The notes beneath the pieces are model-generated. The model saw only the letters and a list, made by a program, of their open reading frames with translations. It made no database searches and had not been told where the DNA came from. Source: Bacillota bacterium (GTDB taxonomy: Bacteria > Bacillota > DSM-12270 > Thermacetogeniales > Thermacetogeniaceae). Taken from it: DNA of 41,165 bases. Positions 32,768 to 40,362 of this stretch are shown piece after piece (the stretch's first letter is position 1; every line of letters begins with the position of its first letter). A program made the translations under genes and the position numbers. The stretch covers positions 1 to 41,165 of the forward strand of contig JARYLU010000026.1 in assembly GCA_029907475.1 (NCBI GenBank). Reading direction: 5' to 3'.

Positions 32768-33448
32768 TTACCAGAAAGCACGGGGCATAAACCGCCGGAT
32801 TACACGCACCGGGCGACCGAACCAATCGCGCTCCCCAACCAGAGGCGCAAGCTCCTCCATCACCGCCGTTGCTACAACCGGAACCCCCAGAATTTCCGCA
32901 GCAGCCGTCACGATGCCTGCGCCCTCCCGGACGAACGAGATCTCGGTGTCCTCGCCCAGGTGAGAATTATTAATCAGCCCGTCCACGCTCCCCAGGGCGC
33001 GCACGTGCTCCACGATGTCGGTTACGGTGGCGGTCAGGGGTCGGGCGATGTTGATTACGGCGTAAATTTTTAAATCGGGGTCCCTCCAAACCCCGTCCAC
33101 CAGATTGAGGACAGATACCCCGGAAGCACCGTACCCGGTATCGAGGATGACGTCACCCGGCCGGCGCAAAGCCCAGCGCACTTCGGGCCTTAAAATATTC
33201 CCCGCCTCGCCGAGCCCTTCTGTTTCCCGGGTTTCCCAGGCGAGCACCGTAACCCCGGCCGCCTCCAGTTCCCGCTTCAGGGGCCGCAGGGTATAAAAGG
33301 GTTCCACGAGATCCAGATCCGCAAGGGTAACCCTTCTCCCGAAACGGGTGAGCGCTAAAGCCCGGTTCACCGCATTTTCACTTTTACCGCTTGCATACTC
33401 TCCAACGTAAGCCTCGATCAAGCGGGGCGGAAGCTGTGAGGCAGACAA
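32768..33448 (-). CDS. Deviant P-loop protein (ParA/MinD-like) leading the por operon
   Basis: A 226-residue protein with IEAYVGEYASGKSENAVNRAL, a Walker A variant GEYASGKS, then TLADLDLVEPFYTLRPL (DxD in the switch I position) and VILDTGYGASG (Walker B-like). This order is that of SIMIBI P-loop NTPases such as MinD/ParA/CobQ, but the usual KGGxGKT is not seen. The start TTG 33448 has GAGGTGA at good distance; GTG 33457 is possible. It lies 75 bases before porC behind the operon promoter, so it is co-transcribed. Function unknown; a role in maturation or regulation of the oxidoreductase is only an idea. Confidence 0.75.
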   Translation of the reverse strand: MSASQLPPRLIEAYVGEYASGKSENAVNRALALTRFGRRVTLADLDLVEPFYTLRPLKRELEAAGVTVLAWETRETEGLGEAGNILRPEVRWALRRPGDVILDTGYGASGVSVLNLVDGVWRDPDLKIYAVINIARPLTATVTDIVEHVRALGSVDGLINNSHLGEDTEISFVREGAGIVTAAAEILGVPVVATAVMEELAPLVGERDWFGRPVRVIRRFMPRAFW

Positions 33449-33546
33449 TTGCGTCACCTCAAAGGAATCTCCAGGCAGGTCCGTTGCTAGCCAGGGGCCT
33501 CCCGACGAAAGGCGGGAAAAGAAAAACTAGTCCTCATTTTCATGAG

Positions 33547-33574
33547 TATATAACGAAACTAAAAATTTCGTCAA
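33547..33574 (-). promoter_or_regulatory. Promoter of the P-loop/por operon
   Basis: On the minus strand TTGACG (33574-33569), a 16-base spacer and TATATA (33552-33547). The untranslated leader is about 90 bases and contains a CCCG...CGGG imperfect hairpin (33507-33522). Confidence 0.65.
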
Positions 33575-33600
33575 GCTAAAATGTCTGATTTTTCATGGGG

Positions 33601-33864
33601 CTAGAAACCAAAGCATATTTTCAGGGCTCCCAGCAGGAGAAAACCCGGGAAACCCAAAAGTCCGACGGCGAAGGCACTGAGCGGGTTGATCCCAAAGCTC
33701 CAGCCCCACGTGCCCGCAATAAGGTTAAAAAGGTAAAGAACAGCGCCGCCGAGCAAAAAACGGAGGCCCATGCGCAAGAGCAACCGGAGCGGCCCCCATA
33801 AAGCCTGTCCCACGAGAAATAACAAAAAAAGCCCAAAGAGCACCCCCAGGATCGTCCCTGTCAT
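33601..33864 (-). CDS. bofA: Pro-sigma-K processing inhibitor BofA
   Basis: An 87-residue integral membrane protein. Two hydrophobic segments (GTILGVLFGLFLLFLVGQALW; RFLLGGAVLYLFNLIAG) are followed by the BofA-family C-terminal part GINPLSAFAVGLLGFPGFLLL, close to the family signature. BofA inhibits SpoIVFB-type proteolysis of pro-sigma-K. ATG 33864 follows GAGGGG. Order recR-yaaL-bofA is as in Bacillus. Confidence 0.93.
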   Translation of the reverse strand: MTGTILGVLFGLFLLFLVGQALWGPLRLLLRMGLRFLLGGAVLYLFNLIAGTWGWSFGINPLSAFAVGLLGFPGFLLLGALKICFGF

Positions 33865-33887
33865 CCGTTTTCCCCTCCGAATTCATG

Positions 33888-34118
33888 TTAAACTTTCTGG
33901 CGGGCCTTCTTCCAGAGGTAAATATACCGCTTCTCGGCGGCCTTCAGCGAATGAATTGCATAATCCACCAGATCGGGCTCTGTTGCAAAATCAAATAACT
34001 TCCGGGCCGCCATCCACTCACGGTGGGCCTCGGCGAGGATCTTGCAATCGTCGAGTCCTCTGTTTTTTTCCCGCAGCGCGCGGCAACGGCGGAGCCAGCT
34101 TGCCATCGGGCCGGACAT
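33888..34118 (-). CDS. yaaL: YaaL-like protein (DUF2508)
   Basis: A 76-residue, mainly helical, soluble protein. DCKILAEAHREWMAARKLFDFATEPDLVDYAIHSLKAAEKRYIYLWKKARQ is the family pattern. ATG 34118 follows GGGGGTGAC. It lies between recR and bofA as in Bacillus. Function unknown. Confidence 0.85.
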   Translation of the reverse strand: MSGPMASWLRRCRALREKNRGLDDCKILAEAHREWMAARKLFDFATEPDLVDYAIHSLKAAEKRYIYLWKKARQKV

Positions 34119-34144
34119 CGCGGGTCACCCCCTTCGGGTAAGCG

Positions 34145-34184
34145 TTTTTCCCTCTTCATAGTATATGAAAAACGAGGGAAAAAC
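34145..34184. other. Long inverted repeat between recR and yaaL
   Basis: GTTTTTCCCTC and GAGGGAAAAAC form an 11-bp perfect inverted repeat; inside it TTCATA-GTA-TATGAA forms a second hairpin, with four unpaired bases on one side. On the minus strand the inner part includes CATATACTAT, which resembles the sigma-E/sigma-K minus-10 pattern CATANNNTA and could drive yaaL-bofA in the mother cell. No T-run follows on the minus strand, so it is not a typical terminator. Confidence 0.6.
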
Positions 34185-34187
34185 TTG

Positions 34188-34796
34188 CTAAATTTCGTGC
34201 CTCCCGAGGAATGCCCGGCTCAGGGTCGCGGTATCGGCAAACTCCAGGTCTCCTCCTACCGGAAGACCGTGCGCGATTCTGGTTACTTTCAAACCCAGGG
34301 GTTTTAAAAGCTGGGCGAGGTAAAGGGCGGTGGCCTCCCCCTCGACGTTTGGGTTCAAGGCGAGGATGATTTCCCGGACCGTCCCCCCTTGCACCCGCTC
34401 CAGGAGCTCAGAGATCTTCAGATCTGCGGGGCCAATTCCGTCCATCGGGGAAAGAACTCCGCGCAGGACATGGTATAATCCCTTAAATTCCCTGGTGCGT
34501 TCCAGGGCAATAATGTCCCGCGGCCATTCCACAACACAGAGGACGGACCGGTCCCGGCTTTCGTCCCGGCAGAGGCAGCAAGGATCGGCATCTGTGAGGT
34601 TCCCGCAGGTGGAACAAAAAAAGATTTTTGCCCGAGCCTCAAGTAGCACCCGGGCAAGGGTCTCAGCCTCCTCCGGCGGGGCGTGCAAAAGATGTAAGGC
34701 AAGACGCTGCGCGGTTTTCGGCCCGATCCCCGGGAGCCTCCTGAAGGCCTCAATGAGAAAAGCTAAAGGTTCCGGATAGAGTAACAAGCCGCTCAC
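34188..34796 (-). CDS. recR: Recombination protein RecR
   Basis: A 202-residue protein of the RecFOR pathway. Helix-hairpin-helix LPGIGPKTAQRLALHLL, the zinc finger CSTCGNLTDADPCCLC, the TOPRIM segment VLCVVEWPRDIIALERT and the C-terminal GLPVGGDLEFADTATLSRAF are all present. The start is GTG 34796, with only a weak ribosome binding site. It lies 10 bases after the ebfC stop. Confidence 0.96.
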   Translation of the reverse strand: MSGLLLYPEPLAFLIEAFRRLPGIGPKTAQRLALHLLHAPPEEAETLARVLLEARAKIFFCSTCGNLTDADPCCLCRDESRDRSVLCVVEWPRDIIALERTREFKGLYHVLRGVLSPMDGIGPADLKISELLERVQGGTVREIILALNPNVEGEATALYLAQLLKPLGLKVTRIAHGLPVGGDLEFADTATLSRAFLGRHEI

Positions 34797-34806
34797 CTGC
34801 GTTTTC

Positions 34807-35124
34807 TTAGAAAACTCCTGGAATTTTTAAATCCCCGGTGATCTTTTCCATTTCCTGGGTTGCCGTTTCACGGGCCTTTTTCAGCACCTCGTTGACCGCG
34901 GTCAAGATCAGGTCCTCCAACAGTTCGGGGTCTTCAGGGTCGAGCGCCGCCGGGTCGACCTTGACCTTCACAAGTTCCTGGTGGCAGTTTGCCACAACCT
35001 GAACCGCGCCCCCGCCGGCACTTGCCTCTACGGTTTTATTGCCGAGCTCCTCCTGAACCCGGGCCATTTCCGCCTGTATTTTCTGGACCTGCTTCAGCAT
35101 TTTTTGCATATTCCCAAAACCCAC
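34807..35124 (-). CDS. YbaB/EbfC nucleoid-associated protein
   Basis: A 105-residue protein of the YbaB/EbfC (YaaK) family. MGFGNMQKMLKQVQKIQAEMARVQEELGNKTVEASAGGGAV is the family N-terminus. It forms dimeric DNA-binding tweezers in other bacteria. GTG 35124 follows the dnaX stop directly, so the two are coupled, as in many genomes (dnaX-ebfC-recR). Confidence 0.95.
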   Translation of the reverse strand: MGFGNMQKMLKQVQKIQAEMARVQEELGNKTVEASAGGGAVQVVANCHQELVKVKVDPAALDPEDPELLEDLILTAVNEVLKKARETATQEMEKITGDLKIPGVF

Positions 35125-36720
35125 TTAATCACCCTCCGCTTCCGCTTGAGTTATAATTTCCCCCTTAAAGAGGGATAACGCCATTCCTACCGGATCTCCC
35201 CCGGGATCCTCCTGGTCTTTTCGTGCTCCTGGTTTTTGTTCTCCTCTGTCAGGGGTTCCGGTCTGGTTTTTCCGAACTTGCTGGTGTCGTGCCCAGCCTG
35301 CTTCACTTTGAAATCCCGGTCCCTTGCTTTCCGCCCTTTCAGGAGAGAATTCGAGTCCCAGTGCCCCTCCTCCGCATTGTTTAACAACCTCCTGCAAAAC
35401 CCGGCGGTTTTCTTCTTTCTGCAGCAATCCGTGCGCAAAGGAAGAAGGAGGTGTTACCATTATTTTATTCCCTTCCCGCTCGAATTTACACCCGGTTAAA
35501 ACCTGGGCAAGCAAGGGCTGGTCTTGAAAGCGGGCGCACAAGATGCTCTTGAGAGCTTCGGGATCTTCCGCAGCCGCACCCTCCCCCTTTTTTGCAACCT
35601 GTTCCCTGTTTCTGCCCGGGACTCCGCCCTGCCGCCCCCGCCGCGCCTCTTTTCCGGCCAGGCCGGAAACATCCCCTGGCGGCGGATGAGTTTCCAATCT
35701 CTCCCCCGCAAGACGCAGCAGGGCCAGTTCTAAAATTAGATCGGGCCTGCTGCTCCCTTTCATTTCCCCTTCCGCAGCGGCGAGACCGCGCAGGAGGGCG
35801 GCGTATTTGTTGCCTTCCGGATCGAGGGTCCCGGCAGCAAAAAGAAGATCCCGGGCATAATCTGTCAATTGAAAAAGGAGCTGGCGGGGCTCGTACCCCC
35901 GCGTAAAAAGGGATTCCAGATGGTTTAAAAGGGTGGGGACATCGCCGCGCCCCACCGCTGAAACCAGGGCTTCCAGGAGATCCTCCCTGAGTGCCCCGGT
36001 GAGGGCTTCTACGTCCTCCCTTGTGATCCTGCCTCCTCCGTAACTGGCGGCCTGGTCCAGGAGGCCCAGGGCGTCCCGCAGGGCTCCCCCCGCCTGCCGG
36101 CTCAGGAGACTTAAGGCGCCCGCATCAACCTCCCACCCCTTCTCCCGGGCAACCCGTGCCAGGTGCGTCCTGATTGTTTCCCTTCCCAGCCGCCGGAAAT
36201 CGAAGCGCTGGCAGCGAGACGCGATTGTTGGCGGGACTTTATGCGCCTCGGTTGTGGCCAGGACAAACGCGGCATAACGGGGCGGCTCTTCTAAGGTTTT
36301 GAGGAGGGCGTTGAAGGCCTCTCCTGTTAACATATGAACTTCGTCAATGATATAAAACTTAAACTTCCCGGCAACCGGAGCAAAGCCGACCCTTTGTTTC
36401 AGATCCCGGATCTCTTCGATCCCCCGGTGGGAGGCGGCATCCATTTCCAGCACATCCAGGGCGGTGCCTGCAGTAATGCTCTGGCAAAGCACACACTGGT
36501 CGCAGGGTTCGCCCTCCCGGCCTTGAGGACAGTTGACCGCCTTCGCCAGAATGCGTGCTGTACTCGTTTTTCCCGTCCCGCGCGGCCCGCAAAAAAGGTA
36601 GGCGTGGGCAAGCCGCCCCTGCCGGACGGCGTTCTGCAGGGTCCGGGTGACGTGGTCCTGTCCCACCACATCCCGAAAAAACTGGGGGCGCCATTCCCGA
36701 TATAAAGCCAGGTGTTCCAA
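35125..36720 (-). CDS. dnaX: DNA polymerase III subunit gamma/tau
   Basis: A 531-residue clamp-loader subunit. Walker A is CGPRGTGKTS, the zinc motif CPQGREGEPCDQCVLC, then IIDEVHMLT (Walker B) and TIASRCQRFDF (SRC). Domain III follows at about 240-360; the C-terminal third is low-complexity and charged. TTG 36720 (LEHLALYREWRPQFF) is chosen because GGAGAG lies eight bases upstream; longer frames would enter the SRP RNA terminator. No obvious slippery A-run for a gamma frameshift product was seen. Confidence 0.94.
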   Translation of the reverse strand: MEHLALYREWRPQFFRDVVGQDHVTRTLQNAVRQGRLAHAYLFCGPRGTGKTSTARILAKAVNCPQGREGEPCDQCVLCQSITAGTALDVLEMDAASHRGIEEIRDLKQRVGFAPVAGKFKFYIIDEVHMLTGEAFNALLKTLEEPPRYAAFVLATTEAHKVPPTIASRCQRFDFRRLGRETIRTHLARVAREKGWEVDAGALSLLSRQAGGALRDALGLLDQAASYGGGRITREDVEALTGALREDLLEALVSAVGRGDVPTLLNHLESLFTRGYEPRQLLFQLTDYARDLLFAAGTLDPEGNKYAALLRGLAAAEGEMKGSSRPDLILELALLRLAGERLETHPPPGDVSGLAGKEARRGRQGGVPGRNREQVAKKGEGAAAEDPEALKSILCARFQDQPLLAQVLTGCKFEREGNKIMVTPPSSFAHGLLQKEENRRVLQEVVKQCGGGALGLEFSPERAESKGPGFQSEAGWARHQQVRKNQTGTPDRGEQKPGARKDQEDPGGDPVGMALSLFKGEIITQAEAEGD

Positions 36721-36832
36721 CGGCCCCACTCTCCTTACTGGATAACTTCGAACAAGCTCCAGGATCTTTAATTCGCTTTTGACGGGTCTTTTCCTGCAAT
36801 TAATTGGCCTTACCAGGCAGCCAGGTCTTATT

Positions 36833-36873
36833 AAAAAAGCTGGTGGAAATTCGCCAGCTTTCATCCCACCAGC
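36833..36873 (-). terminator. Terminator of the tRNA/SRP RNA unit
   Basis: On the minus strand GCTGGTGG (36873-36866) and CCACCAGC (36846-36839) form a stem followed by TTTTTT. It sits 25 bases beyond the SRP RNA 3' end. Confidence 0.85.
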
Positions 36874-36897
36874 ACCTCTTTTTCAAAATTAATTAAT

Positions 36898-37169
36898 TGG
36901 TCGTGCACCTGCCGTCGAATGCAACCTTCCGGGCGGTACCAGGGCAGTTAGCTCGATTCAGGCGCTCCCGCGGCACCCAAGAAACACCACTTACCGCTGC
37001 TTCCTCCCGGACCTGACGGGGTTCATGGGTTCTTGCTGCGCGGGACCCAAACGTCTTCACCACTTACCCTGGGCGGCCCCACAAGATTGACCCTCGGGCA
37101 GGAATTCGACCCCGCTCTAGCGGCTTGCGGGCTACAGGGCACCGCTACCTCCCCGTCTAGCACGACCAA
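36898..37169 (-). ncRNA. ffs: SRP RNA, large Firmicute type (scRNA/6S-type)
   Basis: About 272 bases. The 5' and 3' ends pair perfectly over ten bases (TTGGTCGTGC / GCACGACCAA). The 5' Alu part GTGCTAGACGGGGAGGTAGC and the S-domain helix 8 region CAGGTCCGGGAGGAAGCAGC with its GGAA loop and asymmetric bulge are classical. It scaffolds Ffh and the small SRP proteins for co-translational targeting. Position upstream of dnaX is the same as Bacillus scr. Ends are set by the terminal pairing and may be off by a few bases. Confidence 0.93.
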
Positions 37170-37196
37170 CCCTGGCTTCTTCTTTAAAGTTTGAAG

Positions 37197-37273
37197 TGGC
37201 GCGCCCAGAGGGACTTGAACCCCCAACCTACAGATCCGAAGTCTGTCGCTCTATCCGGTTGAGCTATGGGCGC
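37197..37273 (-). tRNA. tRNA-Arg (anticodon TCG)
   Basis: A 77-base tRNA with the acceptor stem GCGCCCA/TGGGCGC, discriminator G and encoded CCA. The anticodon loop CTTCGGA between ACAGA and TCTGT gives anticodon TCG, reading CGA (and likely other CGN codons). The T arm GGGGG-TTCAAGT-CCCTC is normal. Confidence 0.96.
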
Positions 37274-37299
37274 GTTTTTTAAGGCCCCGGAAAATATAC

Positions 37300-37395
37300 T
37301 GGCGGAGAGAGGGGGATTCGAACCCCCGAGGCGAGGTTTTGACCCGCCTACTCGCTTTCCAGGCGAGCGCCTTCGACCAACTCAGCCATCTCTCC
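37300..37395 (-). tRNA. tRNA-Ser (anticodon GGA)
   Basis: A 96-base class II tRNA. Acceptor GGAGAGA/TCTCTCC, discriminator G, encoded CCA; anticodon loop CTGGAAA between CTCGC and GCGAG gives GGA (codons TCC/TCT). The long variable arm AGGCGGGTCAAAACCTCGCCT is typical of serine tRNA. First gene of the tRNA-Ser/tRNA-Arg/SRP RNA unit. Confidence 0.96.
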
Positions 37396-37451
37396 GCGCA
37401 AGGTCTACACAGACTTTCTCCGCAAAGACATTTTCGTTTTCGGCAAACATA

Positions 37452-37479
37452 ATTATAACACAATCTTTTACAAAAGCAA
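37452..37479 (-). promoter_or_regulatory. Promoter of the tRNA/SRP RNA unit
   Basis: On the minus strand TTGCTT (37479-37474), a 16-base spacer and TATAAT (37457-37452), about 57 bases before tRNA-Ser. Confidence 0.75.
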
Positions 37480-37595
37480 ACACCGCGCGATCGCTCGGCA
37501 TTTCGCATTTCCTGGATAAATAATTTACACCTGTAAATAATTATTATTTTTAAAACCGGTACCTTCCGGAGACGCTTTGCTCAAAATGCATGAGG

Positions 37596-37982
37596 TCATT
37601 TCTTGAATACAAAATTCAGCTTGGGACCGGCGGTCTTTTTTCCAGCAGGCTTCTTCACGCCGGGAAAGCGGTTGCCACTTTGCGATTTACCGCCGTCCCC
37701 GGACCCAATTTTCACAAGCCTGCCTCCGTAATTTAAACCGATGTTGAGCACTCCGCTTTGTTCCTTAACATCAATGGTATCAATGTTGAATTCGATTTTT
37801 TCGGTGTTCATTTTCTCAATAATAACCCTGTCAATGGTCCAGGGCTTTTCAGCTAGCATCTGCTTCAACTCTGAGAGGATTTTTTCCAGGTTGCTAAGCC
37901 GTTTTTCGAGCTTTTTCGCGGCATCCTCGTCTTTCCTTCCCATTAAACCTCTCAAAAACCCTATTATTTTACCAGGTAGCAT
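37596..37982 (-). CDS. Small GerPC-like spore protein
   Basis: A 128-residue protein. After a short basic N-terminus comes a coiled coil (EDAAKKLEKRLSNLEKILSELKQMLAE, about 19-45), then NTEKIEFNIDTIDVKEQSGVLNIGLNYGG, which closely parallels the conserved IEKIEYxFDxLxIxxLxGTLNIG block of GerPC. GerP proteins are spore coat/cortex proteins that let germinants pass. The C-terminal 40 residues are Gly/Lys-rich. Compared with Bacillus GerPC (about 200 residues) it is short. ATG 37982 follows GAGGGGAG. The next gene upstream is GerPF/PA-like. Confidence 0.65.
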   Translation of the reverse strand: MLPGKIIGFLRGLMGRKDEDAAKKLEKRLSNLEKILSELKQMLAEKPWTIDRVIIEKMNTEKIEFNIDTIDVKEQSGVLNIGLNYGGRLVKIGSGDGGKSQSGNRFPGVKKPAGKKTAGPKLNFVFKK

Positions 37983-38068
37983 AGCTCCCCTCGCTTACTA
38001 CCAACCCATTATTGCCCGAAGCTGCCGTCGGGGCGCTTTTAAACTTAACCCGGCCCAACTGAACTTAC

Positions 38069-38323
38069 CTAAACGCCTTTGAGAATCGAAGGGCCCACAC
38101 TACCTTCAATATCCTGATCATTAATGGGGGAATCAATCACATCCGGGTCGTTGATGATGACTAAAGGGGCGATTACCGGAAGGGCATTGCCGGTAATACT
38201 AAACCCGTCATTGGTCTTGCTGTGAGAATCCCACCCTGCCTGGACATTTTCTCCGAAGAAGATCCCTGAGGAGCGCGATACGGAAGTAACCACGATCGCC
38301 CCAAAACTGGTGAAAACTGCCAT
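38069..38323 (-). CDS. GerPA/GerPF-like spore germination protein
   Basis: An 84-residue product starting at ATG 38323, seven bases after GAGGTG. GAIVVTSVSRSSGIFFGENVQ resembles the GerPA/PF N-terminus (small beta-rich segment followed by FGD), and INDPDVIDSPINDQ recalls the DPDxxDQ motif at its C-terminus. A longer frame starting eight codons earlier lacks a ribosome binding site. With the neighbouring GerPC-like gene this would be a reduced gerP cluster; a full six-gene cluster is not present in the window. Confidence 0.65.
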   Translation of the reverse strand: MAVFTSFGAIVVTSVSRSSGIFFGENVQAGWDSHSKTNDGFSITGNALPVIAPLVIINDPDVIDSPINDQDIEGSVGPSILKGV

Positions 38324-38409
38324 GCAGGTACACCTCTTTTGCCTCATTCATAGTAGTATAATACGCGGCTTGTATTCTTTTGGTGAGAAAATATCTGAGA
38401 TCAAGAGGC

Positions 38410-39471
38410 TTAATCAAGCCGGAAACCCTTATTGAAGAAAAGGCTCAGGCAGGCGTCCACCACCTCGGGATCGTACAAGGTCCCCCTGTTGCAGGCGATT
38501 TCCCTCAGGGCCTCGGCGATCGGGAAGGCGGGCCTGTAGGGCCTGTGCGAGGCCATCGCCTCGACAACGTCGGCAACGCCCAAAATCCTTGCTTCCAGGA
38601 GAATTTCCTGCCCCATCAGGCCGGAGAGATACCCGGTGCCGTTCATCCTCTCGTGGTGCTGGAGTACAATTTCCGCAACCGGCCAGGGAAATTCGATGGT
38701 TTTCAAAATTTCAAAACCGACCCGGGGGTGGGTTTTGATCAGGCTGAACTCGATCTCGTTCATCCGGCCCGGTTTGCTGAGGATTTCGGCGGGAATGGAG
38801 ATTTTACCGATATCGTGAATCGCAGCTGCCGTTTTTACTCCCTCGACCTGCTCCCTTGAAGCCCCCATTTCTTTCGCAATCGCGCAGGCAAGCTTCGCGA
38901 CCCGGGTGTGGTGGCAGGCCGTGTAGGGATCTCTGATTTCCACCGTTAGTGCGATCGCCCGGATGGTGCCCTCAATGCTCTTTTTCAGATTTTCGGAGCC
39001 GCTCCTGATCTTTTCCTCGGCCAGCCTTTGCGCAGTAACATCTCGAAAAATCCCCTGATACCCGAGGCTCATCCCTTTCTGGTCCCTCATGACGCAGGCT
39101 GTGGCCAAAACGCTAATCACCTTGCCGTCCTTTCTCTTGAGACTGACCGGGTAGTCCTTAACGAAATCCTGCCCTTTAACCAGGTCCAGAAACTCCCTGC
39201 CTGGAGGGTCGATGCAGAGGGCTTCTAGATTTGTGGCCAGCAGCTCTTCGCGCGTGTAGCCGAGGGTTTCCGCCAGAGCAGAATTGAATTGCAACAAATC
39301 CCCTTCAACTGAACTGAAATAGATCATATCCCTGGAGTTTTCGAAAAGGAACTGGTACTTCGCTTCACTTTCCTGCAAAGCCTCTTCCTTCTGCACTTGT
39401 CTGTGAGTCTCGCCGGCCACTGCGCAACCGGCAATGTCACGGTTTGTGCCACGAACAGACTGGTTTTTCAT
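38410..39471 (-). CDS. PAS and HD-GYP domain protein with altered GYP motif
   Basis: A 353-residue soluble protein. A PAS domain (about 35-155: YQFLFENSRDMIYFSSVEGDLLQFNSALAETLGYTREELL; GYQGIFRDVTAQRLAEEK) is followed by a short coiled linker and an HD-GYP domain (TVEIRDPYTACHHTRVAKL, AAAIHDIGKISIPAEILSKPG, IKTHPRVGFEIL, LQHHERMNGTGYLSG). HD-GYP proteins hydrolyse cyclic di-GMP; metal ligands (H, HD, H, HH) are kept, but the GYP tripeptide reads GYL, so activity is uncertain. No receiver domain or membrane segment. ATG 39471 is chosen because GGAGGAG lies six bases upstream. Confidence 0.9.
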   Translation of the reverse strand: MKNQSVRGTNRDIAGCAVAGETHRQVQKEEALQESEAKYQFLFENSRDMIYFSSVEGDLLQFNSALAETLGYTREELLATNLEALCIDPPGREFLDLVKGQDFVKDYPVSLKRKDGKVISVLATACVMRDQKGMSLGYQGIFRDVTAQRLAEEKIRSGSENLKKSIEGTIRAIALTVEIRDPYTACHHTRVAKLACAIAKEMGASREQVEGVKTAAAIHDIGKISIPAEILSKPGRMNEIEFSLIKTHPRVGFEILKTIEFPWPVAEIVLQHHERMNGTGYLSGLMGQEILLEARILGVADVVEAMASHRPYRPAFPIAEALREIACNRGTLYDPEVVDACLSLFFNKGFRLD

Positions 39472-39655
39472 CAACAACTCCTCCAATCACAGGTTTCGAG
39501 ACTGTTCAGAGGCTCCCCACAGACATTAAAGAGAGATTGGGAGAAAAAAATAGATCCCCGGGAAATAGAAGGCACAGGCAAAGATCTTTTCGATCCCGCC
39601 TGCGCCTTGAAAAAGTTAAAGTGCCGACCCATGAGAAATATGTTAATAGGTATAA

Positions 39656-39732
<77 letters not shown>

Positions 39733-39917
39733 CAAGAAGCGTGCCAGCCATTAAATCACCCCTGTCAGCCCGTGAAATTCCAATTAGGCCCGGCTGCCTA
39801 AAAAAAGGCTGGATATCTCGGAATATCTCCGGGTATCCCACAGAGTGGAAAACTATGCCAGAGATACTGGATCCAGCTTCGACATAAGTCCCTATTTTTC
39901 CTGCTGTTGTTCAAAAA

Positions 39918-39994
39918 TTTCACAAATAATTTAGGATTTAATGCCTATTATGTTGCAAATTAAGCGGTGGCGGGTCATGGCTGCGACAGCCCCC
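39918..39994. repeat. 77-bp direct repeat, copy 1
   Basis: Identical over 77 bases to 41089-41165. It begins TTTCACAAATAATTTAGG and ends GCTGCGACAGCCCCC; the end contains the small palindrome GGCTG-TCG-CAGCC on the minus strand. Confidence 0.97.
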
Positions 39995-40020
39995 TTGCGA
40001 GTCAACAAAAGCGTTTCGCA

Positions 40021-40281
40021 TTAGGACCTGAGAACGCGCTGGATCACGGCAAGAAGCTGGTCGGGCTGGAAAGGCTTGACGATCCACCACGTAGCCCCGG
40101 CCTTTTTCCCTTCCTCTTTTTTGTCTGCCTGCGATTCCGTTGTCAGCATCAGAATTGGAGTAAAACGATAACCCGGCTAGGCGCGCACGGCCTTGATCAG
40201 CCCGATACCAAAAGTAACCAGGGAAACTCCAAGTACCACCGGAACAAGATACAGCAATCGTTTTAATAAATACTTCTTCAC
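40021..40281 (-). pseudogene. Fused remnants: dppB-type permease N-terminus joined to cheY C-terminus
   Basis: A GTG start at 40281 with GAGGGG upstream opens a frame beginning KKYLLKRLLYLVPVVLGVSLVTF, the first membrane helix of a DppB-type peptide ABC permease. At about residue 25 the frame continues as GLIKAVRA, an amber stop (40179-40177), then PGYRFTPILMLTTESQADKK, AGATWWIVKPFQPDQLLAVIQRVL and TAA, the C-terminal half of a CheY-type receiver domain. Its conserved Thr (LTTES) and Lys (VKPF) remain; the phospho-acceptor Asp half is gone. The amber codon stands where CheY homologues usually have another residue, and GATWW replaces the usual GATGW. This is a deletion junction followed by decay. 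Confidence 0.8.
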
Positions 40282-40289
40282 CCGGCATC

Positions 40290-40362
40290 CCCTCTGGAAA
40301 AAATAAAGCCACGAATCCACCCCCCTGTTCCGGCAGGGTATGCGGCCTTCGTGGCCTGTTTC
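40290..40362 (-). promoter_or_regulatory. Terminator/attenuator-like structure upstream of the dppB remnant
   Basis: On the minus strand GCCACGAA (about 40358-40351) and TTCGTGGC (40316-40309) bracket an inner CCCTG-TTCCGG-CAGGG-type hairpin, followed by TTTATTTTTT and then the ribosome binding site of the GTG start. It resembles an intrinsic terminator in a leader, perhaps the relic of an attenuated transporter operon. Confidence 0.5.

Noticed and set aside
37523-37538. ATTTACA-CC-TGTAAAT palindrome as a terminator of the GerPC-like gene
   Set aside because: The stem is A/T-only at its base and lacks a proper T-run; it was too weak to list as a feature.
40177-40179. Amber codon in the dppB-cheY frame read as pyrrolysine
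   Set aside because: The product is a truncated chimaera with other decay signs, so simple nonsense mutation is far more likely.
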